From Tenacibaculum caenipelagi (lineage in GTDB: Bacteria; Bacteroidota; Bacteroidia; Flavobacteriales; Flavobacteriaceae), in contig NZ_SNYH01000001.1 in assembly GCF_004363005.1 (NCBI RefSeq), forward strand, positions 434,001 through 498,000: a stretch of DNA of 64,000 nucleotides, written 5' to 3'. This document shows positions 51,469-59,770 of the stretch, in pieces. The notes under the pieces are model-generated. The model made no database searches and was not told the origin of the DNA. It saw only the letters and a program-made list of their open reading frames with translations. Positions within the stretch are counted from its first letter, which is position 1. Each line of letters begins with the position of its first letter. A program made the position numbers and the translations under genes.

Positions 51469-52302
51469 TTAAGCTATTTCTGGTAATATTAGTATTGGTA
51501 TTTTACTGTGAAATGCAGATTTTTTAATCACATTTTCTTCCAACAAACGGTTAAAAAAATTGTGTTTGTAATTTATTAAAACTAACAGTTCACTTTCTGT
51601 CTCTTCGATATGTTTTTCTATCGTTAATGTTTCTGAGCCTTCCCAGTCTATTTTTTTATACGCTACATTCAAATTTTGTAATATCTCTCTTAACTTTACT
51701 TTATTTCTTTGTTGATTTTCGGTTAGTAATTTTTCTTCGGATAAGTTTACAACCTCAAGTAAGCAGTTTTTTACAACACTCAAGTTAATCAAAAGTTCTA
51801 ACTCTTTTGTTGTGTATTGTCTTTTATAGTTCGTAAAAAACACTATTTGGTGTAGTGCTTTATATTTATAATTCATCGGAACTACCACAATTGGACATTC
51901 ATTAATCGCATTAATCATTTTCATTGTATTGGTACCTATAAATGTTTCTGCCAAACTCTTTGCTCCCTTGGTACCTGTAACAACAACATCAATATCCTTT
52001 TCCTTAATTGCCTTATTTATTGCTTTAGTTAATGAGTTTGATTCTATTAAATATTGGTAGTGAAAAGTACTCTCTTCTCTTTTCAAAACATCTAACAAAT
52101 ACTTTAACTCATCTTCTATTTCATTATCCATTTCGTTAAACCATTTCTCATTTTTTTCATCACTCAATAATTCTGAGGGTTGACTTATATACACATCTAA
52201 CAAATAAATATTAGCTTCAACTCCTTTAAACAATTGTTTTGTGTAATTCAAGGCATTAATGGCTGATTCAGAAAAATTATACGGAATTAGAATGTTTTTC
52301 AT
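51469..52302 (-). CDS. Universal stress protein with two Usp domains
   Basis: 277 residues from MKNILIPYNFSESAINAL. The first domain (1-145) has the ATP-binding region GTKGAKSLAETFIGTNTMKMINAINECPIVVVP. The second half (150-277) is a degenerate copy (IVFFTNYKRQYTTKELELLINL) ending in LLEENVIKKSAFHSKIPILILP. UspA-like proteins bind ATP or sense stress. It is the first gene of a run with TerB-like and corA genes. The longer start (8 residues earlier) is less likely. Confidence 0.88.
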   Translation of the reverse strand: MKNILIPYNFSESAINALNYTKQLFKGVEANIYLLDVYISQPSELLSDEKNEKWFNEMDNEIEDELKYLLDVLKREESTFHYQYLIESNSLTKAINKAIKEKDIDVVVTGTKGAKSLAETFIGTNTMKMINAINECPIVVVPMNYKYKALHQIVFFTNYKRQYTTKELELLINLSVVKNCLLEVVNLSEEKLLTENQQRNKVKLREILQNLNVAYKKIDWEGSETLTIEKHIEETESELLVLINYKHNFFNRLLEENVIKKSAFHSKIPILILPEIA

Positions 52303-52398
52303 AACGATTAAAATCATGGTTACCAATCAAATATAATTTTTTATTTCGAGATTCTATTTACAAAACCATAAGTATATTTGTATTAAAAAAAATCAATC

Positions 52399-52926
52399 AT
52401 GAAAAATCATTTTTTAGAATTGTCCATCTACAATCCTCTCTTACAATTCTTACTTTTATTAGTAATTTTATTTTTTTTGATTTATGTTACTAAAAAACTT
52501 ACAAGATCATATATAGTAAAAAACGCTATAGAACCTCATAGAAGAAAGCTTATTTTAAATCTAAGTTACTTTTTATACTATACGTTAGCACTATTTATCT
52601 CATTAATAATTTTTGGTATTAATTTTAAAGAGGTAATTGTTTTTGCTTCCTCTATACTTGCGGTACTTGGTGTTGGTTTTTTTGCTCAATGGTCTATTTT
52701 ATCAAACCTAACGGCTAGTATTATTTTGTTTTTTTACCACCCTATGCGTATAGGTGATACTATAAAAATTATTGATAAAGACTTCGATTTACAAGGAGTT
52801 GTAAAAAATATTACAGGTTTTTACGTTCTTTTGTACATGCCTGAAGAAAAAAGAGAAATCACCATACCAAATACCACTATTTTATACAAAGGAATTGAGT
52901 TAATCAAAAAACAAAAAGACAACTAA
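52399..52926 (+). CDS. Short MscS family mechanosensitive channel
   Basis: 175 residues. Two to three spans (LLLLVILFFLIYVTKKL; LSYFLYYTLALFISLIIFGI; VIVFASSILAVLGVGFFAQWSILSNLTASIILF), with the last equal to the MscS pore helix, precede the beta domain start (HPMRIGDTIKIIDKDFDLQGVVKNITGFYVLL). It ends soon after the beta domain (TIPNTTILYKGIELI), lacking the large C-terminal vestibule. Such minimal forms are usual in Bacteroidota. It releases solutes on osmotic down-shock. It is divergent from the universal stress gene. Confidence 0.88.
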   Translation: MKNHFLELSIYNPLLQFLLLLVILFFLIYVTKKLTRSYIVKNAIEPHRRKLILNLSYFLYYTLALFISLIIFGINFKEVIVFASSILAVLGVGFFAQWSILSNLTASIILFFYHPMRIGDTIKIIDKDFDLQGVVKNITGFYVLLYMPEEKREITIPNTTILYKGIELIKKQKDN

Positions 52927-52965
52927 ACACCTGCAAACCAATAGTTTAAAAAAAATAAAAAAAAG

Positions 52966-52995
52966 TTTGTTATATTAAAAAATAGCTTACATTTA
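52966..52995 (+). promoter_or_regulatory. Probable promoter of the polyamine operon
   Basis: TTTG (52966-52969) and TACATTTA (52988-52995), 18 bases apart, fit the flavobacterial consensus at all but the last base. Transcription would begin near 53002, leaving a leader of about 330 bases before the decarboxylase gene. Confidence 0.55.
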
Positions 52996-53329
52996 CGACA
53001 TCTTATTACATAAGTCGAATGTTACGTTTTACTTATTTCGGTAATAGCTTTTATGGGAAGACTAAGAGTTATTTAGTGTTTTGGAAACACAACGAAAAAA
53101 TAAAGGTTTCTTCCATACCTCATTACTCTCTACCACTGAATTTTTATAAACAGTGCGGTGATTGCTTAGCTTTAAGAGTCTAACTATTCATTTATTTTGG
53201 TTTAACAATCTTGTTATAAAATAACAATGATACTTGTTATACGACTTATTTAAAAAAGTTTTGGTCCAGCCTTAACTGCTTTTTGAATAATTTTTCTGTA
53301 CTCAAAATACAGATACAACTAAAATAATA
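52996..53329 (+). promoter_or_regulatory. Long leader before the arginine decarboxylase gene
   Basis: About 330 transcribed-looking bases with several small hairpins: GTGTTT-TGG-AAACAC near 53078, CACTG/CAGTG around 53138-53160, and TTGTTAT-AAA-ATAACAA at 53211-53227. A 54-codon frame lies inside (53019-53183). There is no clear terminator. It may be a regulatory leader (polyamine or arginine response), a small RNA, or simply spacer. Confidence 0.4.
53019..53183 (+). CDS. Possible 54-residue leader ORF
   Basis: ATG 53019 to TAA 53183 encodes MLRFTYFGNSFYGKTKSY, then onward to KQCGDCLALRV. It starts about 17 bases after the predicted transcription start. It has no recognisable homology or Shine-Dalgarno, and its composition is not clearly protein-like, but 54 open codons in DNA this AT-rich is longer than expected by chance. 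Listed as tentative. Confidence 0.25.
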   Translation: MLRFTYFGNSFYGKTKSYLVFWKHNEKIKVSSIPHYSLPLNFYKQCGDCLALRV

Positions 53330-54721
53330 ATGAATACTAAATATAAAGACTTAATAGAACAAACGTTTGATTTTCCTCAAGAGGAATTTCATACAGAAAG
53401 CAATAATTTATTTTTTCATGATATCGACATGATGCAATTAGTGAAACAATACGGAGCCCCATTAAAATTCACATATTTGCCTAAAATATCTGAAAATATA
53501 AACAAAGCTAAGAACTGGTTTCACAAAGCAATTGAAAAATACAACTATCAAGGAACGTACAACTACAGCTACTGTACTAAAAGTTCTCATTTTAAGTATG
53601 TGTTAGACGAAGCTTTAAAAAATGATATACATATTGAAACATCATCTGCTTTTGATATTGACATAGTAAAGTCATTAAAAGAAGAAGGAAAATTAAAAGA
53701 TGATGCTTACGTGTTATGTAATGGTTTTAAACGTGATCAATATATCGCCAATATTGTTAGCTTAATTGATGGTGGGCATACAAACTGTATACCTATAATT
53801 GACAATTATGAAGAACTCGATTTACTTTTAGACGAAACTAGAAGTAAATTTAAGGTAGGAATACGCATCGCTTCTGAAGAAGAACCTAAATTTGAATTTT
53901 ATACTAGTCGATTAGGAATTGGATACAAAAATATCGTATCTTTTTACGAGCGTGAAATTGCTAATAATCCGCAAGTAGAATTAAAGATGTTACACTTCTT
54001 TATCAATACAGGGATTAGAGATAACGCCTATTACTGGAACGAATTATTAAAATGTTTAAGTGTATATATTAAATTAAAAAAAGTATGTCCAACTCTAGAC
54101 AGTTTAAATATTGGTGGTGGTTTTCCTATTAAAAACTCATTAGCATTTGAATATGATTATGAGTATATGGTAGAAGAAATTATCAATCAAATTAATGTAG
54201 CATGTAAAGAAGCTGATGTAGAAGTTCCTAATATTTTTACTGAGTTTGGAAGTTTTACTGTTGGAGAAGCTGGAGGTGCTATTTACGAAGTATTGTATCA
54301 AAAAAGACAAAACGATCGTGAAAAATGGAACATGATTAATTCATCTTTCATTACCACTTTACCAGATTCTTGGGCTATTAATAAGCGTTTTATTATGCTG
54401 CCTATTAATAAATGGAACCATCGATATGAACGAGTACTTTTAGGTGGTTTAACTTGTGATAGTGATGATTATTATAACTCTGAACAACATGTAAATGCAA
54501 TATATTTACCTGTGTACGAAAAAGAAAGTCCTTTATATGTAGGTTTTTTCAACACAGGTGCCTATCAAGAAACCATTGGTGGTTTTGGCGGATTACAACA
54601 CTGTTTAATTCCAACACCAAAACACGTATTAATTGATAGAAACGAAAATGGTGATTTCACCACTAAATTATTTAAAGAACAACAAAAAAGCGAAGAACTA
54701 TTATCAATTCTAGGGTACTAG
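53330..54721 (+). CDS. Arginine decarboxylase (short PLP fold-III form)
   Basis: 463 residues, much shorter than E. coli SpeA (about 630). An alanine-racemase-type barrel: YNYSYCTKSSHFKYVL carries the PLP lysine, LNIGGGFPIKNSLAF the phosphate loop, IFTEFGSFTVGEAGGAIYEVL barrel end, and LLGGLTCDSDDYYNSE the CxSxD substrate-site Cys. It converts arginine to agmatine. The next gene, agmatinase, starts 16 bases later, which supports the assignment over diaminopimelate or ornithine decarboxylase. Confidence 0.87.
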   Translation: MNTKYKDLIEQTFDFPQEEFHTESNNLFFHDIDMMQLVKQYGAPLKFTYLPKISENINKAKNWFHKAIEKYNYQGTYNYSYCTKSSHFKYVLDEALKNDIHIETSSAFDIDIVKSLKEEGKLKDDAYVLCNGFKRDQYIANIVSLIDGGHTNCIPIIDNYEELDLLLDETRSKFKVGIRIASEEEPKFEFYTSRLGIGYKNIVSFYEREIANNPQVELKMLHFFINTGIRDNAYYWNELLKCLSVYIKLKKVCPTLDSLNIGGGFPIKNSLAFEYDYEYMVEEIINQINVACKEADVEVPNIFTEFGSFTVGEAGGAIYEVLYQKRQNDREKWNMINSSFITTLPDSWAINKRFIMLPINKWNHRYERVLLGGLTCDSDDYYNSEQHVNAIYLPVYEKESPLYVGFFNTGAYQETIGGFGGLQHCLIPTPKHVLIDRNENGDFTTKLFKEQQKSEELLSILGY

Positions 54722-54737
54722 TTTAATATTTATAAAA

Positions 54738-55676
54738 ATGGAAAAAAGAAATTACGCAGGTATTCCTGATCAATACGCAAAGTTAGAAACTGCAAAAGTA
54801 GTATTAATCCCTGTTCCATATGACGGAACTAGCACTTGGCAAAAAGGAGCTGATAAGGGACCAGAAGCATTTTTAAATGCTTCTGAGAACATGGAATTGT
54901 ATGACATCGAAACTGATAGTGAAGTGTACAAAGAAGGTGTTTATTTAGCAGCTCCTGTTACTGAAGATTCTTCTCCAGAAGCTATGATTGAAGCGGTACA
55001 TGCAACTACCAAAAAATACATCAATAAAAACAAATTTGTAACCCTTTTTGGTGGTGAACATTCAATTTCTATCGGAACTATTCGCGCTTTCAATGAGTGT
55101 TTTAACAACTTAACTGTGTTACATATTGATGCACATGCTGATTTACGTAAAGAGTACGAAGGAACTAAATGTAACCATGCTTGTGCAGTATACGAAGCAA
55201 GCCAAACTACTAATCTAGTACAGGTAGGAATTCGTAGTATGGACGTAACTGAAAAGTCTTCTATGAACATGGAAAAAGTATTCTTTGCTCATGACATGGC
55301 GGTTAACGAATACTGGATGGATGATGTAATTGATCAATTAACAGGTAATGTTTTTATTACGTTTGATTTAGATGCTATCGATCCTTCATTATTGCCTAGT
55401 ACAGGAACACCAGAACCAGGAGGATTGTTTTACTACGAAACTTTAGAGTTTTTAAAGAAAGTGTTTACTGAACGAAATGTAGTTGGTTTTGATATAGTAG
55501 AATTGTGCCCTAACGAAAATGAAAAATCATCAGACTTTTTAGCGGCGAAATTATACTATAAAATGTTGAGCTATAAATTCGCTTCTAACATGGAAGACGA
55601 AGAAGATTACGACGACGATGCTAGCTCACCTTTTAATAAATTATCAAAATTTAAAAACGACGACGACGATTATTAA
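54738..55676 (+). CDS. speB: Agmatinase
   Basis: 312 residues. Ureohydrolase motifs: FGGEHSISIG (first His), VLHIDAHADLRKEY (DxHxD) and FITFDLDAIDPSLLPSTGTPEPGG (DxDxxDP), which form the two-manganese site. It hydrolyses agmatine to putrescine and urea, completing the two-step arginine route with the decarboxylase just upstream. The C-terminus is unusually acidic (EDEEDYDDDASSPFNKL and DDDDY). The RMD1 gene starts 1 base after the stop. Confidence 0.94.
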   Translation: MEKRNYAGIPDQYAKLETAKVVLIPVPYDGTSTWQKGADKGPEAFLNASENMELYDIETDSEVYKEGVYLAAPVTEDSSPEAMIEAVHATTKKYINKNKFVTLFGGEHSISIGTIRAFNECFNNLTVLHIDAHADLRKEYEGTKCNHACAVYEASQTTNLVQVGIRSMDVTEKSSMNMEKVFFAHDMAVNEYWMDDVIDQLTGNVFITFDLDAIDPSLLPSTGTPEPGGLFYYETLEFLKKVFTERNVVGFDIVELCPNENEKSSDFLAAKLYYKMLSYKFASNMEDEEDYDDDASSPFNKLSKFKNDDDDY

Positions 55677-55677
55677 A

Positions 55678-56457
55678 ATGCGTTTACAAGCTATTGCATA
55701 TCATTTAGAAAAACGAATTACACTTAGTACCGTTCGCAATCAATTTAAATCGTACAATTTGGTAAAAAGAGAACATTCCTTTTTACTATACAAAATTAAA
55801 AACGGTTCTTACATCTATTTAAAAGATTATGGAAGTGTTGTTTTTATTAATTGCGAAGACGTATTAATAAACAAAATTGTTAGTTTTTTAACAGGTAAAG
55901 AGAAGTCAACTACTACTCATTTACCATCAGAAAAGTACACTATCGTTTTTTCTGATATGATTGAAGTTGATTTTGGAAGCATTCAAATTAAAGAATTAAA
56001 TGATGATGTAGCACATACCATCATGCTCAATTTAGCACAATCGGTAGCATTGATGAATTATGTAAACAAAACATCTGATTTACATGATAAAACATTAGTA
56101 TATTCAAGGCAATTAGAAAGGACAGGAAGCTTTAAGTTATCTAAAGTTCAAATGAGAAAATTCATTGGTAAAACCATGAATTTAAAAAACAACATTGCAG
56201 AAAACCTATTTGTTTTTGACTCACCAGATGTGGCTTGGAACAACAAAGATTTATCTGATTTAGATTATAAATTAAAAGATGAATTAGATATTATAAAACG
56301 TCATCAAGGAATTGAAAATAGTTTAAACGTAATTAAAGAAAATTTAGATTTATTCAGTGATATATTACAACACAAATACAGCAGTATGTTAGAATGGATT
56401 ATTATAATTTTAATCCTTTTTGAAGTTGTACAGGTTATTATTGAAAAGTTAATTTAA
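55678..56457 (+). CDS. RMD1/DUF155 family membrane protein
   Basis: 259 residues from MRLQAIAYHLEKR; a longer frame from 55618 overlaps agmatinase and is not supported. The N-terminal half (LKDYGSVVFINCEDV; YTIVFSDMIEVDF; NLAQSVALMNY) and the C-terminal coiled coil (GIENSLNVIKENLDLFSDILQHKYSSMLEWIIIILILFEVVQVII) with one final membrane helix are the RMD1/YagE (DUF155) pattern. Eukaryotic members act in mitochondrial translation or meiotic division; bacterial function is unknown. It sits inside a polyamine operon. Confidence 0.87.
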   Translation: MRLQAIAYHLEKRITLSTVRNQFKSYNLVKREHSFLLYKIKNGSYIYLKDYGSVVFINCEDVLINKIVSFLTGKEKSTTTHLPSEKYTIVFSDMIEVDFGSIQIKELNDDVAHTIMLNLAQSVALMNYVNKTSDLHDKTLVYSRQLERTGSFKLSKVQMRKFIGKTMNLKNNIAENLFVFDSPDVAWNNKDLSDLDYKLKDELDIIKRHQGIENSLNVIKENLDLFSDILQHKYSSMLEWIIIILILFEVVQVIIEKLI

Positions 56458-56531
56458 AAATATTGAGGTTTATGAAATTATCCCTTCAAATACTTTAGAA
56501 GCAATTTCATAAACACACAAAAAACAATAAA

Positions 56532-57500
56532 ATGAATACACCTATAACCAATTTTATAGAAAAATACTTCTTACACTTTAATGCTGCAGCTCTGGTAGAT
56601 GCAGCAAAAGGGTACGAAGCACAATTAGAGCAAGGATCTAAAATGTTAGTCTCATTAGCTGGTGCAATGAGTACTGCAGAGTTAGGGAAAATTTTTGCTG
56701 AAATGATTCGTCAAGATAAAGTTGACATCATTTCATGTACAGGAGCAAACCTTGAAGAAGACATCATGAACCTAGTAGCGCACTCTCACTATAAAAGAGT
56801 TCCTAACTATCGTGATTTAACTCCGCAAGAGGAATGGGATTTATTATTAAAAGGATTAAACCGCGTAACTGACACTTGTATTCCTGAAGAGGAAGCTTTT
56901 AGACGTTTACAAAAACATATCTTTAAAATTTGGAAAGATGCTGAAGAAGCAGGTGAACGCTATTTTCCTCACGAATATATGTACAAACTTTTGCTTTCTG
57001 GAGTTTTAGAAGAGTATTACGAAATTGATTTAAAAGACTCTTGGATGTACGCTGCTGCAGAAAAGAACTTGCCTATTGTAGTTCCTGGATGGGAAGATAG
57101 TACTATGGGTAATATTTTTGCTTCATATGTAGTAAAAGGAGAATTAAAGGCTTCTACCATGAAATCTGGAATTGAATACATGACTTTTTTAGCTGATTGG
57201 TATACTAACAATTCTGAAAAAGGAATCGGGTTCTTCCAAATTGGTGGTGGAATCGCAGGTGATTTCCCTATTTGTGTGGTACCAATGTTATATCAAGATT
57301 TAGAGAGAGAAGACACTCCTTTCTGGAGCTATTTCTGTCAAATATCAGATTCAACTACAAGTTATGGATCATACTCTGGTGCTGTACCTAATGAAAAAAT
57401 TACTTGGGGAAAGTTAGACATCGATACTCCTAAGTTTATTATAGAAAGTGACGCTACTATTGTTGCCCCTTTAATATTTGCTTATTTATTAAAAATGTAA
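56532..57500 (+). CDS. Deoxyhypusine synthase family protein
   Basis: 322 residues. The deoxyhypusine-synthase fold is clear: SLAGAMSTAELGKIFAEMIRQDKVDIISCTGANLEEDIMNL and FFQIGGGIAGDFPICVVPML. Near the end is SYSGAVPNEKITWGKLDID, where Lys294 in TWGK lines up with the catalytic Lys of deoxyhypusine synthase (SWGK). Bacteria lack eIF5A, so the likely job is aminobutyl transfer to another amine, such as making homospermidine. It follows arginine decarboxylase, agmatinase and RMD1. Confidence 0.9.
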   Translation: MNTPITNFIEKYFLHFNAAALVDAAKGYEAQLEQGSKMLVSLAGAMSTAELGKIFAEMIRQDKVDIISCTGANLEEDIMNLVAHSHYKRVPNYRDLTPQEEWDLLLKGLNRVTDTCIPEEEAFRRLQKHIFKIWKDAEEAGERYFPHEYMYKLLLSGVLEEYYEIDLKDSWMYAAAEKNLPIVVPGWEDSTMGNIFASYVVKGELKASTMKSGIEYMTFLADWYTNNSEKGIGFFQIGGGIAGDFPICVVPMLYQDLEREDTPFWSYFCQISDSTTSYGSYSGAVPNEKITWGKLDIDTPKFIIESDATIVAPLIFAYLLKM

Positions 57501-57504
57501 TTTT

Positions 57505-57786
57505 ATGAAACGAGTTATTGTAGACTATGCAAAATTAACTACTGATATTTTGGATTTATTGGTAGAAAAATATCCAGACGGATATGATCACTCAGACATT
57601 ATCTCCTTCAAAAACAGTAAGGGTGAAACCGTAAAAGCTGTAGAAGTAAGTACTGATGATACCTTATTTTTAGTTAAGATAAGTTCTCAATTACAACAAA
57701 CAATGGAGGACCATGAAGCTGAAGAAGATGAAGACAATGACGAGTTTGATGAAATTGAAGTATCTGAAGATTTTGACAACGAATAA
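57505..57786 (+). CDS. Small acidic conserved protein after the DHS-like gene
   Basis: 93 residues, starting 4 bases after the DHS-like stop codon. MKRVIVDYAKLTTDILDLLVEKYPDGYDHSDIISFKNSKGETVKAVEV is a compact alpha/beta region. The last 30 residues are almost all Glu, Asp and Asn (EAEEDEDNDEFDEIEVSEDFDNE). I recall similar acidic-tailed proteins in Bacteroidota next to DHS-like genes but know no function. A charge-mediated interaction with polyamines or RNA is speculation. Confidence 0.75.
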   Translation: MKRVIVDYAKLTTDILDLLVEKYPDGYDHSDIISFKNSKGETVKAVEVSTDDTLFLVKISSQLQQTMEDHEAEEDEDNDEFDEIEVSEDFDNE

Positions 57787-57797
57787 ACAGGTAGCTT

Positions 57798-58211
57798 ATG
57801 AAACCAACCTTTCACATATCACTTCCATGTTTAAACATTGAAGAAACGATAAAATTTTATACCGAAAACTTAGGTTTTGAATGCGGAAGAAAAAACACTA
57901 AATGGGTTGACATTAATCTATTCAACAATCAATTAACCTTTGTTTTAGCAGATCAATTCAACTTTGAATACCCAAGTTATTCTTTTGAAAAAGACATTTT
58001 ACCTTCCTTTCATTTTGGTGTTGTTTTAGATACTAAAACATGGGAAGAAATGTATCAGAAAGTTAGCTATAATTCTTCTGAAGACATTATGCAAAAAACT
58101 TTTTTAAAGGATAAAAACGGAGAACATATTTCATTTTTCATAAAAGACCCTAATGGATATACTTTAGAGTTTAAACACTTTTTAAAAGAAGATCTAATGT
58201 TTGCCTCATAA
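57798..58211 (+). CDS. VOC family protein
   Basis: 137 residues: MKPTFHISLPCLNIEETIKFYTENLGFECGRKNTKWVDINLFNNQLTFVLAD, then FHFGVVLDTKTWEEMYQKV and FFIKDPNGYTLEFKHF, a glyoxalase-type paired beta-alpha-beta-beta-beta fold. The His, Glu pattern is typical. It follows the small acidic gene by 11 bases, so it may be the tail of the polyamine operon. Its substrate is unknown. Confidence 0.85.
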   Translation: MKPTFHISLPCLNIEETIKFYTENLGFECGRKNTKWVDINLFNNQLTFVLADQFNFEYPSYSFEKDILPSFHFGVVLDTKTWEEMYQKVSYNSSEDIMQKTFLKDKNGEHISFFIKDPNGYTLEFKHFLKEDLMFAS

Positions 58212-58228
58212 ATAAATTTTAGGTAGCC

Positions 58229-58489
58229 ATGACTTATTACAACTCACAACCAACAGTTACATTAGTCGGTGTTTATCAGGGATATACAAACGGCTATTAC
58301 GTTTTTGAATTAGAAAACGGTGATATTATAGATTTTGAACGAGTAAATAAGCAAAACTTAGGTCATTTAGACTTAAAATCATCTGCTTTCAAAAACAAGA
58401 AATTTGAAATTACCTACAAGGAAATTTTTGATGATGTAGACGATGAAGACATCGTTATTTTTAAGTTAGAAAACTTACACTTACTTTAA
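58229..58489 (+). CDS. Conserved hypothetical protein, 86 residues (cytoplasmic paralogue)
   Basis: MTYYNSQPTVTLVGVYQGY begins a small beta-rich protein (NGYYVFELENGDIIDFERVNK; KNKKFEITYKEIFDDVDDEDIVIF). It has no signal peptide. It aligns along its length with the secreted protein at 58954-59283 (shared GY-F, GD, F-E, FEITY and DDE elements). The function is unknown. It ends at a bidirectional terminator, 17 bases after the VOC gene. Confidence 0.7.
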   Translation: MTYYNSQPTVTLVGVYQGYTNGYYVFELENGDIIDFERVNKQNLGHLDLKSSAFKNKKFEITYKEIFDDVDDEDIVIFKLENLHLL

Positions 58490-58492
58490 AAA

Positions 58493-58521
58493 AAATCCCA
58501 TTCTTTTTAGAATGGGATTTC
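58493..58521. terminator. Bidirectional terminator at the end of the polyamine run
   Basis: AAATCCCATTCT and AGAATGGGATTT pair exactly, with A-runs on the left and T-runs on the right. It separates the plus-strand run from the minus-strand TerB gene. Confidence 0.9.
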
Positions 58522-58525
58522 TTTT

Positions 58526-58951
58526 TTATAAAATTTTGAGCATCGATTTATACTGATCAATATCTATTTTACCACTAAATACTTTAACCGTTTTTGTTAT
58601 GATCTCTTCAGCTGTATCATGAGAAAAACCTAACTGAATTGCATACTTTAATATTAATTTTCTTTCAGAATCATCAATTCGATGATCTGCATAAATAATT
58701 TTAAACAAATCTAGTAAACGTTCTAACCTATCATCAGATCTAAGCTGTGGCACTACTGGATATTTTTTTGAGTTTTTCATTATCTCTTCATATTCAGCCT
58801 CCGTAATATCTAATTTTCTAGCAAAACGGCTTACCAATGCTTCTTCATTTTTGTTTAAATCACCATCAACCATAGCAATATTTACTATGGCGCTAAAGTG
58901 TGCCACATTATTTCTATGCTTACTTGACTCGTATAAATCTACAATACTCAT
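58526..58951 (-). CDS. TerB family protein
   Basis: 141 residues, all helical. VAHFSAIVNIAMVDGDLNKNEEALVSRFARKLDITEAEYEEIM and LFKIIYADHRIDDSERKLILKYAIQLGFS carry the two acidic-loop helix pairs of TerB (VDGDLNKNE and ADHRIDDSE), the putative metal sites. TerB domains occur in tellurite-resistance and stress systems, but this stand-alone copy has no other ter genes nearby. The secreted small protein is 2 bases upstream in transcription order. Confidence 0.85.
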   Translation of the reverse strand: MSIVDLYESSKHRNNVAHFSAIVNIAMVDGDLNKNEEALVSRFARKLDITEAEYEEIMKNSKKYPVVPQLRSDDRLERLLDLFKIIYADHRIDDSERKLILKYAIQLGFSHDTAEEIITKTVKVFSGKIDIDQYKSMLKIL

Positions 58952-58953
58952 AG

Positions 58954-59283
58954 TTAATCTATTTTTTTTATTGAATACAATACAGGAATACCAATTTCAT
59001 CATCTGAAGTTTCATAGTTGTATGTAATTTCAAATTCCTGATCTATAAATTTGTTATCGTTTAAATTATAAATTTCTAATAACTTTTCAGAGATAACCTC
59101 AAAAATAATAGTCTCTTCATCTCCTTCTTCATTTATGAATAAAAAGTTATATCCATAATCATCATGCCCTAGGAAAGTTGCAGTTACCTTTATAGGATCT
59201 ATTATTCTTTGATTACCATCTGTTCTTGCAAAAATGCTTGTTACAAATAGTATAAAAACTATTTTAATAAATACTTTTTTCAT
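58954..59283 (-). CDS. Secreted conserved hypothetical protein, paralogue of the 58229 gene
   Basis: 109 residues: a signal peptide (MKKVFIKIVFILFVTSIFA), then IKVTATFLGHDDYGYNFLFINEEGDEETIIFEV and a DQEFEITYNYETSDDEIG region that aligns with the 86-residue gene at 58229. It lies 2 bases upstream of terB in transcription order. The pair of paralogues, one exported and one cytoplasmic, is face to face across a terminator. Function unknown. Confidence 0.7.
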   Translation of the reverse strand: MKKVFIKIVFILFVTSIFARTDGNQRIIDPIKVTATFLGHDDYGYNFLFINEEGDEETIIFEVISEKLLEIYNLNDNKFIDQEFEITYNYETSDDEIGIPVLYSIKKID

Positions 59284-59737
59284 TTTCTTTAAAACTTTTG
59301 ATTATTAAATCTTCTTTTCTTGGATATTAGCCACAACAAGTCCAAATCTTTTAGCAAAAACCTCCTACAGTTATGCTCGTGACTATAAAGAAAATGATGT
59401 TACATAGGCATTATTTTTTAGCAACAATTATTTAACACTCATAAAGATACGTTATTTTTTAATCAATTTCCATTGCTTCTTTTTTATTTAACTAAAAAGA
59501 TAACCTTAATTAAAAAGACCTTGAATTTTACATCCAAGGCCTTTTTGTCTAACCAAACTTAGTATAAAACTAACTACTACTATTTTTAATTCTATTTCAA
59601 AAACTTCTCCTTTCAGCTTCTCTCAACCTAGTAAGAGAAGTTTTTTCATTTAAGGATTAAATCTTTATAAACTTTTATTATCTCTTGTTTGTATTATTTA
59701 TGACACTACCTTTATGTAAATAGTCACATAAAAACAT
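59284..59737. other. Intergenic region with hairpins, no supported gene
   Basis: About 450 bases. Two hairpins are visible: AAAAAGACCTTG with CAAGGCCTTTTT (59512-59547, one mismatch) and AACTTCTC with GAGAAGTT (about 59602-59641), each followed by T-runs. These look like plus-strand terminators or remnants, but I see no plus-strand gene ahead of them. No tRNA or ORF with protein character is visible. Confidence 0.5.
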
Positions 59738-59739
59738 AA

Positions 59740-59770
59740 AAAAACTCAAAAAAAGTTTTTTTGAGTTTTT
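59740..59770 (-). terminator. Terminator of the clpS-hypothetical operon
   Basis: A perfect 15-bp palindrome, AAAAACTCAAAAAAA with its complement around one G, overlaps the last two bases of the stop codon of the gene ending at 59769. Confidence 0.7.

Noticed and set aside
55618..55677. A longer N-terminus for the RMD1 gene overlapping agmatinase
   Set aside because: The added residues come from the acidic end of agmatinase in another frame; the RMD1 family starts at MRLQAIAYHL.
59500..59650. Hairpins with T-runs as evidence for a plus-strand gene
   Set aside because: No coding frame or RNA-gene pattern precedes them on the plus strand. They are recorded as intergenic hairpins only.
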